Shown here one piece after another: positions 1 to 4,460 of a DNA stretch of 7,232 nucleotides. The notes beneath the pieces are model-generated. The model searched no databases, was not told the DNA's origin, and saw nothing but the letters and a program-made list of their open reading frames with translations. Every line of letters starts with the position of its first letter. Within the stretch, counting starts at the first letter, position 1. The DNA is from Intestinibacter sp034113885 (GTDB lineage: Bacteria; Bacillota; Clostridia; Peptostreptococcales; Peptostreptococcaceae): positions 1-7,232 of the forward strand of contig NZ_JAXEWM010000186.1 in NCBI RefSeq assembly GCF_034113885.1. Reading direction: 5' to 3'. The position numbers were made by a program, and so were the translations under genes.

Positions 1-34
1 TACAAGAGTTTGAAAACAATACAGAGGCAAACTA

Positions 35-726
35 GCTTCAATACCTCTCATGTTACTGTTAAATTTTCAGATAAAAGAAAAAAAGAAATTGAATCTATGG
101 TGCTTCAATACATCTCATGTTACTGTTAAATTTTAATTTAATTTCATCTTTTTTAGTTTCTTTTAATGCTTCAATACATCTCATGTTACTGTTAAATTAA
201 TAGCAATTCTTTGGTGTGGAGATGGGATGATAAGCTTCAATACATCTCATGTTACTGTTAAATCTGCTAAGAATTACACAATGGATCAAGAAAGAAAAAG
301 CTTCAATACATCTCATGTTACTGTTAAATGATATTGAAAAAGAAGCAAGTAATACTCAAACATATGCTTCAATACATCTCATGTTACTGTTAAATAAATG
401 TATACAGATATTTACCAATGTTTAGTTGGCTGCTTCAATACATCTCATGTTACTGTTAAATTCAATTTCAAAAATCATTAATAAGCACTCTCCATCAGCT
501 TCAATACATCTCATGTTACTGTTAAATATCCGACATATGGTATGAGTGCGGAAAAAGTAGCAAAGCTTCAATACATCTCATGTTACTGTTAAATTTTTTA
601 CCAAACCACACCCCATTAATATTTAAATGGGCTTCAATACATCTCATGTTACTGTTAAATAACATATACTACAATTAAAGAAATGCATAAGTTATTGCTT
701 CAATACATCTCATGTTACTGTTAAAT
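35..726 (-). CRISPR. CRISPR array 1, 30-bp repeats, type I-B-like
   Basis: Eleven 30-bp repeats (plus-strand form begins GCTTCAATACATCTCATG and ends ACTGTTAAAT) start at 35, 102, 168, 234, 300, 366, 432, 498, 565, 631 and 697. They are separated by ten spacers of 36-37 bp. All repeats are identical except the leftmost, which has CTCTC in place of ATCTC. Bases 1-34 look like a partial spacer (they contain an open frame QEFENNTEAN), so the array probably runs past the left edge. On the minus strand the repeat ends in ATTGAAGC, which resembles the 8-nt crRNA 5' handle of type I and III systems, and a promoter lies to the right. Transcription is therefore inferred to run right to left. The core TAACATGAGATGTATT resembles type I-B repeats of Clostridia and Fusobacteria as I recall them. 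No cas gene in the window confirms the subtype. Confidence 0.97.
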
Positions 727-753
727 ACTCGTAAAATACCCATTCTTTATTTA

Positions 754-783
754 AGTATATCACAAAAAATATTGAAATTTCAA
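754..783 (-). promoter_or_regulatory. Leader promoter of CRISPR array 1
   Basis: On the minus strand, TTGAAA (783-778) is followed after 18 bp by TATACT (759-754). A TG one base before the -10 makes it an extended -10. Transcription would start near 747 and enter the first repeat at 726 after about 20 nt. The element is repeated upstream of array 2, which supports a function. It is predicted from sequence only. Confidence 0.6.
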
Positions 784-788
784 CATTA
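754..788. repeat. 35-bp direct repeat, copy 1
   Basis: These 35 bp match 2325-2359 at 34 of 35 positions, in the same orientation. The single difference is T/C at position 17. The repeat contains the palindrome TTGAAATTTCAA. Weaker similarity (an ATTTACC block) continues beyond the right end of both copies. Copy 1 is next to array 1; copy 2 lies between array 2's leader and the 106-residue gene. Confidence 0.85.
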
Positions 789-797
789 CCAATTATA

Positions 798-900
798 TTT
801 ACCAACCAAAACACAATATTTCTATATTTCTAATAAAAACAACTAAATACATTGATATAACTAGACTTGAAACATTATGCTTCTAAAAGTGGTTGGTAAA
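798..900. repeat. 11-bp inverted repeat in the divergent control region
   Basis: TTTACCAACCA at 798-808 is the exact reverse complement of TGGTTGGTAAA at 890-900, with 81 bp between the arms. Both arms are followed outward by a CCAAT/ATTGG block at slightly different spacing. The pair lies between the leftward array 1 promoter and the rightward minigene promoter. It could be a pair of operators for one regulator or a long-range RNA stem. The bases between the arms contain no gene that I can see. Confidence 0.5.
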
Positions 901-912
901 TTGGCATACTTT

Positions 913-942
913 TTGACAAGATAGTCCTTAGCAAAGTATCTA
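913..942 (+). promoter_or_regulatory. Putative promoter of the minigene cassette
   Basis: A consensus TTGACA (913-918) is followed after 18 bp by TATCTA (937-942). A better -10 hexamer, TATAAT, lies at 941-946 but at a 22-bp spacing. The first minigene starts at 981, so the 5' leader would be about 30 nt. This is the only convincing plus-strand promoter before the six minigenes. Confidence 0.5.
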
Positions 943-980
943 TAATATAAGTATATTAAAAATTATCTGGAGGTGATAAC

Positions 981-1040
981 ATGGCTGTTTTAAGTATAGG
1001 TTCAATAGGATCTTTAATTTCAATAGCAATATATCTTTAG
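981..1040 (+). CDS. Minigene 1: 19-residue hydrophobic peptide
   Basis: This is the first of six consecutive tiny ORFs. The ribosome binding site GGAGGTGAT (969-977) lies 3 nt before ATG and pairs over nine bases with the 3' end of 16S rRNA. The peptide (MAVLSIGSIGSLISIAIYL) has no charged residue, contains a repeated SIGS motif, and could form a single short membrane helix. It is too short for a normal membrane protein. Its nearest analogues by look are type I toxin or holin-like toxin peptides, or phenol-soluble-modulin-like peptides. No family is recognised. That it is a gene rests on the strong start signal and on the pattern being repeated by its neighbours. Confidence 0.5.
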   Translation: MAVLSIGSIGSLISIAIYL

Positions 1041-1077
1041 TATATACAGCATAAGTATTTAAAGGGGGTGAGAGTTT

Positions 1078-1128
1078 ATGGGTACTACAAAGCTATTCTT
1101 GCGATTCCATCGTATTTTATCTAAATAA
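1078..1128 (+). CDS. Minigene 2: 16-residue cationic peptide
   Basis: The ORF starts at ATG 1078 behind a G-rich site (AAAGGGGGTGAG, 1061-1072), 37 nt after the stop of minigene 1. The peptide MGTTKLFLRFHRILSK has two lysines, two arginines and a histidine spaced among large hydrophobic residues. It could form an amphipathic cationic helix, as antimicrobial or toxin peptides do. It contains one CGA codon, usually rare in AT-rich Bacillota. I do not recognise the peptide. An alternative is that only the act of translating such a minigene matters. Confidence 0.5.
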   Translation: MGTTKLFLRFHRILSK

Positions 1129-1166
1129 TTGTTAGTTTCAATTTATATTTTCAAGGAGGTGATCTA

Positions 1167-1205
1167 ATGAGAGCAATAACAATGATTTTGAAGATATTAT
1201 TCTAG
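1167..1205 (+). CDS. Minigene 3: 12-residue peptide
   Basis: This is the shortest of the set (MRAITMILKILF). It is preceded by AAGGAGGTGATC (1153-1164), a complete 12-base complement of the usual bacterial 16S rRNA 3' end, with only 2 nt before ATG. The second codon is AGA. The peptide is hydrophobic with one Arg and one Lys. The combination of a maximal ribosome binding site and a 12-codon frame is typical of minigenes that can titrate ribosomes or tRNA, and also fits a short toxin peptide. It lies 38 nt downstream of minigene 2. No homologue is recognised. Confidence 0.5.
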   Translation: MRAITMILKILF

Positions 1206-1245
1206 TTTTGTTTTAGTTTAGTTTAATAATTTGGGAGGTGAAAAG

Positions 1246-1311
1246 ATGAGTCTTAAATGCATTGTTTGTCCGATGAAAATTTTCTGTACTTTGACTTCTA
1301 GTTGTTGTTAG
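1246..1311 (+). CDS. Minigene 4: 21-residue cysteine-rich peptide
   Basis: The ORF starts at ATG 1246 behind GGGAGGTGAAAAG, 40 nt after minigene 3. The peptide begins MSLKCIVCPMKIFC and ends in SSCC. It has five cysteines in 21 residues (5, 8, 14, 20, 21), far above the background for an AT-rich genome. The Cys pairs could form disulfides, bind a metal or be modified, but no leader peptide or modification enzyme is visible in the window. It differs in character from the hydrophobic neighbours. Family unknown. Confidence 0.5.
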   Translation: MSLKCIVCPMKIFCTLTSSCC

Positions 1312-1341
1312 TTTTTATTTGGTTTCAGAGGAGGTGAGCTT

Positions 1342-1383
1342 ATGGTAACAGCTGTAGTGAAGTTAATTGGATTGTTGATATAA
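1342..1383 (+). CDS. Minigene 5: 13-residue hydrophobic peptide
   Basis: The ORF starts at ATG 1342 behind GAGGAGGTGAGCTT (core 1330-1336), 30 nt after minigene 4. The peptide MVTAVVKLIGLLI is hydrophobic with one lysine and could form a short amphipathic helix, reminiscent of alpha-type phenol-soluble modulins but shorter. The gap to minigene 6 is only 25 nt. No homologue is recognised. The start signal is as strong as those of the other members. Confidence 0.5.
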   Translation: MVTAVVKLIGLLI

Positions 1384-1408
1384 TTTTATGAGGATGGAAG
1401 GTTATAAC

Positions 1409-1564
1409 ATGAGTGTTAAAAAATTGAATAATTTCTATAGGGCATGGTACGAGGTTGAATTAGTACGGTGTCTTTTTTTATGCGTAAAAAAAGCTAGATT
1501 ATTTCTAGCTGATTTTAAGAGAAGGTACCTTATCAAACATCTTATGAAGACTATAACAATATAA
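1409..1564 (+). CDS. Minigene 6: ORF running through the cassette terminator
   Basis: ATG 1409 is preceded by GGAAGGTTATAAC, closely resembling the GGAGGTGATAAC before minigene 1, which supports this start. In-frame ATGs at 1388 and 1394 lack a good ribosome binding site. The frame stays open for 51 codons (starting MSVKKLNNFYRAWYE) but crosses the predicted plus-strand terminator (T-run ending 1479), the minus-strand terminator and the truncated CRISPR repeat. If transcription stops at 1479, the message has no stop codon after about 23 codons. The longer 51-residue product is Lys/Arg-rich. The start is plausible; the end is uncertain. Confidence 0.35.
   Translation: MSVKKLNNFYRAWYEVELVRCLFLCVKKARLFLADFKRRYLIKHLMKTITI
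1441..1479 (+). terminator. Rho-independent terminator of the minigene cassette
   Basis: GGCATGGTAC (1441-1450) pairs with GTACGGTGTC (1463-1472) across a 12-nt loop, with one G-G mismatch and two G-U pairs. Seven T follow (1473-1479). This would end the plus-strand minigene transcript inside ORF 6. Confidence 0.6.
1486..1510 (-). terminator. Rho-independent terminator after CRISPR array 2
   Basis: AGCTAGA (1492-1498) and TCTAGCT (1504-1510) form a perfect 7-bp stem with a 5-nt loop. On the minus strand a run of T follows, from the A7 tract at 1486-1492. It sits directly after the truncated last repeat of array 2, which supports minus-strand transcription of that array. It converges with the plus-strand terminator at 1441-1479. 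Confidence 0.7.
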
Positions 1565-2061
1565 TGAATAAGATATGTTTCAATTCCCCTAAGGGAAGGT
1601 ACCTTATCAAACAGTAAAAATGAAACTTTATTCGCTCTAGAATATTTATTTGTTTCAATTCCCCTAAGGGAAGGTACCTTATCAAACGAATCTATTGAAG
1701 AAGGAACATACGTTAAACTTAATGAGAGTTTCAAATCCCCTAAGGGAAGGTACCTTATCAAACTAAAGATGGTAAAAATATGTATCGTGGAACAGACCTT
1801 GGAGTTTCAATTCCCCTAAGGGAAGGTACCTTATCAAACTATACACAATATACCTTTAAGTGATTTGAGATCTAATGTTTCAATTCCCCTAAGGGAAGGT
1901 ACCTTATCAAACAGGAGCTTTTAAATCAGTATACTATGACAGTAAATGGTTTCAATTCCCCTAAGGGAAGGTACCTTATCAAACGCTACAGACGATTCTT
2001 TAATAGAAATAATAGGAAAAGATAAGTTTCAATTCCCCTAAGGGAAGGTACCTTATAAAAC
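1516..2061 (-). CRISPR. CRISPR array 2, 36-bp repeats, probably type III (or type I)
   Basis: Seven 36-bp repeats (plus-strand form begins GTTTCAATTCCCCTAAGGG and ends TACCTTATCAAAC) start at 1577, 1652, 1728, 1804, 1877, 1949 and 2026. An eighth, at 1516-1538, keeps only its right-hand 23 bp with one mismatch. The seven spacers are 36-41 bp. The repeats at 1728 (T to A) and 2026 (C to A) each carry one change. Read on the minus strand the repeat ends in ATTGAAAC, the classic type I/III crRNA handle. The decayed repeat and a terminator are at the left, so the leader is on the right. The repeat contains two self-complementary blocks: TTCCC/GGGAA and the palindrome AAGGTACCTT. All spacers have open frames on the plus strand, so crRNAs would be antisense to the likely target mRNAs. 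This suits type III RNA recognition, but the type is inferred without cas genes. Confidence 0.97.
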
Positions 2062-2324
2062 CCCTAGAATTTTAGCCCTTGCAATTACTAGCTTTGAGAC
2101 CCCCGTTGCGGGGTACAACTTTTTCCTTACATATAAATTTTATTATACATACTCAAAAGTGCCTCAAACCGTTGGTATTACTGGTGCGTGGGACTTTGAA
2201 AATTTAATAAAGCAAAATCACTAATTTACTTTATTATTTTAATCTATAATACCAATACAATTCAAAATAGATTTAAAAAATTAACCTATAAAAAATAGTA
2301 TTTCATATTAATATGTATAACTAT
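2062..2324 (-). promoter_or_regulatory. Leader region of CRISPR array 2
   Basis: These 263 bp hold no gene that I can see. Next to the array, CCCCG-TTG-CGGGG (2101-2113) forms a GC-rich hairpin in an otherwise AT-rich stretch. On the plus strand a T5 run follows 6 nt later, so it could also act as a weak terminator against antisense transcription. A minus-strand TATAAT lies at 2147-2142 with no good -35, and could be a proximal promoter. A relatively GC-rich block lies at 2161-2194. Leader status is inferred from array polarity. Confidence 0.55.
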
Positions 2325-2359
2325 AGTATATCACAAAAAACATTGAAATTTCAACATTA
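2325..2359 (-). promoter_or_regulatory. 35-bp direct repeat, copy 2, with promoter-like hexamers
   Basis: It is identical to 754-788 at 34 of 35 positions, including minus-strand TTGAAA (2354-2349), an 18-bp spacer, TG, and TATACT (2330-2325). It faces array 2 but lies about 265 bp from its first repeat, and starts 5 bp after the stop codon of the 106-residue gene. It is either a distal promoter of array 2 or the leftover leader of a lost array related to array 1. A weak hairpin followed by T's means a terminator role for the upstream gene is also possible. Confidence 0.5.
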
Positions 2360-2364
2360 TATAC

Positions 2365-2685
2365 CTATTTACCGTTCCTAAGATTCCTAAAAAACTTCTT
2401 TATCATATCCACCACATAATAAACAGAATTAGTAATCCCATCAGTATACTTATCATACAAAATATGAGTCTTAACCTCGCTGTCCTTAATCACAGTATAA
2501 TTACAAAGCACATCATCAGAAATCTCCACAATCTCGCCGTTTTCAAGCTTCACGACATAAATCTTATCATCCAGCAAAACATCAGTCATCTTCTTCTCCC
2601 TAGTTTTACACTCTATAACAGTTCCCTTCAAATAATTCTTAAAAACATATCCCTTGCTAATCAATATTTTTTGTCCGACTTCCAT
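2365..2685 (-). CDS. Small protein of unknown function (106 aa), coupled to the DMT transporter
   Basis: The product is a soluble 106-residue protein. The first 65 residues look rich in beta strands (ILISKGYVF, GTVIEC, KIYVVKLENGEIVEIS) with glycine turns, suggestive of an SH3-like or KOW-like small barrel. The last 30 residues end in a basic helix (VVDMIKKFFRNLRNGK). I recognise no family. ATG 2685 is preceded by AAGGAGG inside the last codons of the transporter gene, whose stop codon is only 3 nt upstream. The two are therefore almost certainly co-transcribed and translationally coupled. The C-terminal stretch YVVDMIKKFF is amphipathic and could touch a membrane, but no transmembrane segment is present. 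No strong terminator separates it from the array 2 leader. Confidence 0.8.
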   Translation of the reverse strand: MEVGQKILISKGYVFKNYLKGTVIECKTREKKMTDVLLDDKIYVVKLENGEIVEISDDVLCNYTVIKDSEVKTHILYDKYTDGITNSVYYVVDMIKKFFRNLRNGK

Positions 2686-2688
2686 TTT

Positions 2689-3600
2689 TTATACCTCCTT
2701 GTCTGTGTGGCAGCTTTTATGTGAAAATAAATTTGGTTTTACCTGGCAGAGAATTATCCCGATAAATATCAGCAAGCAGCCGACAACCATCTTAATTGTA
2801 AGTGTTTCCTTCAAAATAGTTATTGCAAATAGCGTTGCAAATATAGTTTGTGAGGAAAGTATAAGCGATGCATTGACTGGTTTTGTGTATTTTTGGCATA
2901 TATTTTGCAGTGATAGTGTGATCAATGTGCTTATAAATCCCAAAAATAAAATTCCAAATACACTTAATTTTGTGAGTCTAGAGAAGTCGTAAGCTCCCTC
3001 TATCAAAAATGCCGTAATGCTTCCCAAGACAGCACATGTCAAAATCTGCACGATCACCAAAATCATAGGGTCGATTTTCTCTGTGTATCTATCTATATAA
3101 ATAATATGCATGCTAAATCCAAAGGCTCCAAGTAGTGTTATCAAATCGCCAAATCCCATAGTAAAATTCTCCTTCAAAGACAAAAATCCCACGCCGATCA
3201 TAACTATTATCCCAGCTGATATCTGGTACATATCTGGTTTAGTTTTGCTTATTGCCCAATACAAAAATGGAACCATCACGACATCCGTTACAGATAGAAA
3301 TGAACTATTACTAGCAGTTGTGTACTCAAGCCCTATATTCTGTGCCAAATAACCGATATACGCAAATAAGCCCAGCACGATTCCGCATACAAGCGCTTCT
3401 TTTTTTATCTGCTTTAATTTATTAAAAAATATCACGACAAGTGCAATCGACGCAATAATAAATCTAAATGCAATCGTATAAAAGGGAGGAATTGACCCCA
3501 CTGTGAATTTTATAGCGATAAATGCAAATCCCCATATAATAGCCACTAAAATTAGTCCTATATTAGAAAATAATTCTTTGTTTTTTATATTTAAGTTCAA
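2689..3600 (-). CDS. EamA/DMT-family transporter
   Basis: This is an integral membrane protein of the drug/metabolite transporter superfamily, about 303 residues from the chosen start. It shows two EamA halves of roughly five helices each (about residues 13-130 and 145-280). Typical motifs include AIIWGFAFIAIK in helix 1, EYTTASNSSFL near the end of the first half, and a LILSSQTIFATLFAITILKE stretch in the second. The substrate cannot be told; family members export amino acids, metabolites or drugs. No ATG starts the frame. A TTG at 3600 has a GGTGG site 5 nt upstream and gives a family-typical N-terminus. A GTG at 3609 or a TTG at 3642 would add 3 or 14 residues, but the latter start precedes the likely -10. 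The downstream 106-residue gene is coupled to it. Confidence 0.9.
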   Translation of the reverse strand: MNLNIKNKELFSNIGLILVAIIWGFAFIAIKFTVGSIPPFYTIAFRFIIASIALVVIFFNKLKQIKKEALVCGIVLGLFAYIGYLAQNIGLEYTTASNSSFLSVTDVVMVPFLYWAISKTKPDMYQISAGIIVMIGVGFLSLKENFTMGFGDLITLLGAFGFSMHIIYIDRYTEKIDPMILVIVQILTCAVLGSITAFLIEGAYDFSRLTKLSVFGILFLGFISTLITLSLQNICQKYTKPVNASLILSSQTIFATLFAITILKETLTIKMVVGCLLIFIGIILCQVKPNLFSHKSCHTDKEV

Positions 3601-3627
3601 ACTGACCACCGACCTTTCTGATATGTA

Positions 3628-3633
3628 ATTATA
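3628..3633 (-). promoter_or_regulatory. Possible -10 box for the DMT transporter operon
   Basis: A minus-strand TATAAT lies 27 bp upstream of the chosen TTG start, and the preceding gene has its own terminator at 3675-3713, so a promoter is expected here. No good -35 is visible at 16-18 bp. The call is tentative. Confidence 0.35.
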
Positions 3634-3674
3634 GTAACACAATTTACGGGGATATAGGAATTTTTAGATAAAAA

Positions 3675-3713
3675 TAAAAAATGTTACAAGAGTATTTCAA
3701 CCCTTGTAACATT
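3675..3713 (-). terminator. Terminator of the BusR-like gene
   Basis: AATGTTACAAG (3680-3690) and CTTGTAACATT (3703-3713) form a perfect 11-bp stem with a 12-nt loop. On the minus strand a T-rich tract follows (3680 down to 3671). It begins 3 nt after the regulator's stop codon. Confidence 0.8.
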
Positions 3714-3715
3714 TT

Positions 3716-4351
3716 CTATTTAGTATCGTTATTATCATATAAAAATGCCGGTACAGAATTGTAGATATGTTTATCTCCAACTACTAATAGTAAATCTCCA
3801 GCTAAAAATTCTATATATGGTCCTGGAGAAATTATAAGCTCTTCGCCTCTTTTTACAGCAACAATTGTTGCACCTGTATTTTGCCAGAACTTAGTTTCAC
3901 CTGATGTTTTTCCTATGTACTTGCAGTTTTCTTCAATAGTAAATTGCACTGGAACTAGTGGATTTATAATTTCTAGTCTATTAGAATAATCGATAATTTT
4001 GTTCAATGTTTCTACTATTTCATTTTCTAGCTTTGATTTTTCTCCAAGCAATTTGTATAAACTGCTCTTGTAAGATGAAATATTTGTAATATCTTGGTAT
4101 TTTTTTATGAATGATAGCGCGTTTTTAGAAGATAGGACAATAACTCCTTTGCCTTTGACACTTTCCACAATTTTTATGTCTTCTAGTAATTTTATCGCAC
4201 GTCTGATAGTTTCTGGAGAAACGTTGTATTTTCCAGCTAAAACAGAGCGTCCGTATAGAGTACTACCTTCTACTATACTTCCTGTATAGATTTTGTTTGC
4301 CAAGTCTAAAGCTATTTTTTGATAGATTGGCATAGTGTAATTATCTTGCAT
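3716..4351 (-). CDS. BusR-like GntR regulator with RCK_C (TrkA-C) domain
   Basis: This is a 211-residue cytoplasmic transcription regulator. Residues 5-75 are a GntR-type winged helix (YQKIALDLANKI, then SVLAGKYNVSPETIRRAIKLLE as helix-turn-helix, then the GKGVIVL wing). Residues 95-128 form a coiled-coil linker. Residues 133-205 resemble an RCK_C/TrkA-C domain (GATIVAVKRGEELIISPGP, then FLAGDLLLVVGD). This order and length match BusR of lactococci and streptococci, a c-di-AMP-responsive repressor of the BusAB osmolyte importer. Ligand and target here are inferred; no busAB or potassium transporter gene is in the window. ATG 4351 follows a strong AAGGGGGTGAG site. The gene is monocistronic by its own promoter and terminator. 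The EamA transporter downstream is a possible but unproven target. Confidence 0.85.
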   Translation of the reverse strand: MQDNYTMPIYQKIALDLANKIYTGSIVEGSTLYGRSVLAGKYNVSPETIRRAIKLLEDIKIVESVKGKGVIVLSSKNALSFIKKYQDITNISSYKSSLYKLLGEKSKLENEIVETLNKIIDYSNRLEIINPLVPVQFTIEENCKYIGKTSGETKFWQNTGATIVAVKRGEELIISPGPYIEFLAGDLLLVVGDKHIYNSVPAFLYDNNDTK

Positions 4352-4395
4352 TTTCTCACCCCCTTTGATAACAATTTTGAATAACTCTAATTACT

Positions 4396-4424
4396 ATTTT
4401 ATAACTATTAAATTATTTTATCAA
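4396..4424 (-). promoter_or_regulatory. Promoter of the BusR-like gene
   Basis: Minus-strand TTGATA (4424-4419), a 17-bp spacer and TAAAAT (4401-4396) form a good sigma-A promoter, 45 bp upstream of the start codon. It lies in the 109-bp gap after the GIY-YIG gene. Confidence 0.65.
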
Positions 4425-4433
4425 TTAAAATAA
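4413..4433. promoter_or_regulatory. Inverted repeat over the -35 box, possible operator
   Basis: TTATTTTA (4413-4420) and TAAAATAA (4426-4433) are perfect inverted 8-bp arms around 5 bp. The -35 hexamer (4419-4424) lies within it. Position and symmetry suit binding of a dimeric repressor such as the regulator itself (autoregulation), but an AT-rich palindrome can arise by chance. Confidence 0.35.
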
Positions 4434-4460
4434 TCGGTAATTGTTAAAAATTTCTTTGTT

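Noticed and set aside
35..726. Array 1 transcribed on the plus strand
   Set aside because: The minus-strand repeat end ATTGAAGC, the promoter on the right and the variant repeat on the left all favour minus-strand transcription.
754..788. 35-bp element as a terminator
   Set aside because: It can form a weak AT-only hairpin followed by T's on the minus strand, but at copy 1 no gene lies upstream on that strand. The promoter reading explains both copies better.
1539..1576. Terminal spacer of array 2 as a CreA-like guide against the minigene promoter
   Set aside because: Compared by eye with 900-980, only short, scattered matches were found and no convincing seed.
1435..1761. 108-codon minus-strand ORF across array 2
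   Set aside because: It consists of CRISPR repeats and spacers, with the repeat-encoded segment FDKVPSLRGIET recurring. It has no ribosome site of its own.
2062..2324. tracrRNA (type II or V) in the array 2 leader
   Set aside because: No anti-repeat to the 36-bp repeat is visible, and the ATTGAAAC handle points to type I/III.
754..2359. The region between the 35-bp repeats as an integrated mobile element
   Set aside because: No integrase, transposase or terminal inverted repeats are visible, and the element's promoter-like content gives a simpler explanation.
2464..3352. Plus-strand ORFs of 80-112 codons opposite the transporter and the small gene
   Set aside because: They are antisense shadows of well-supported minus-strand genes, with no family features or start signals.
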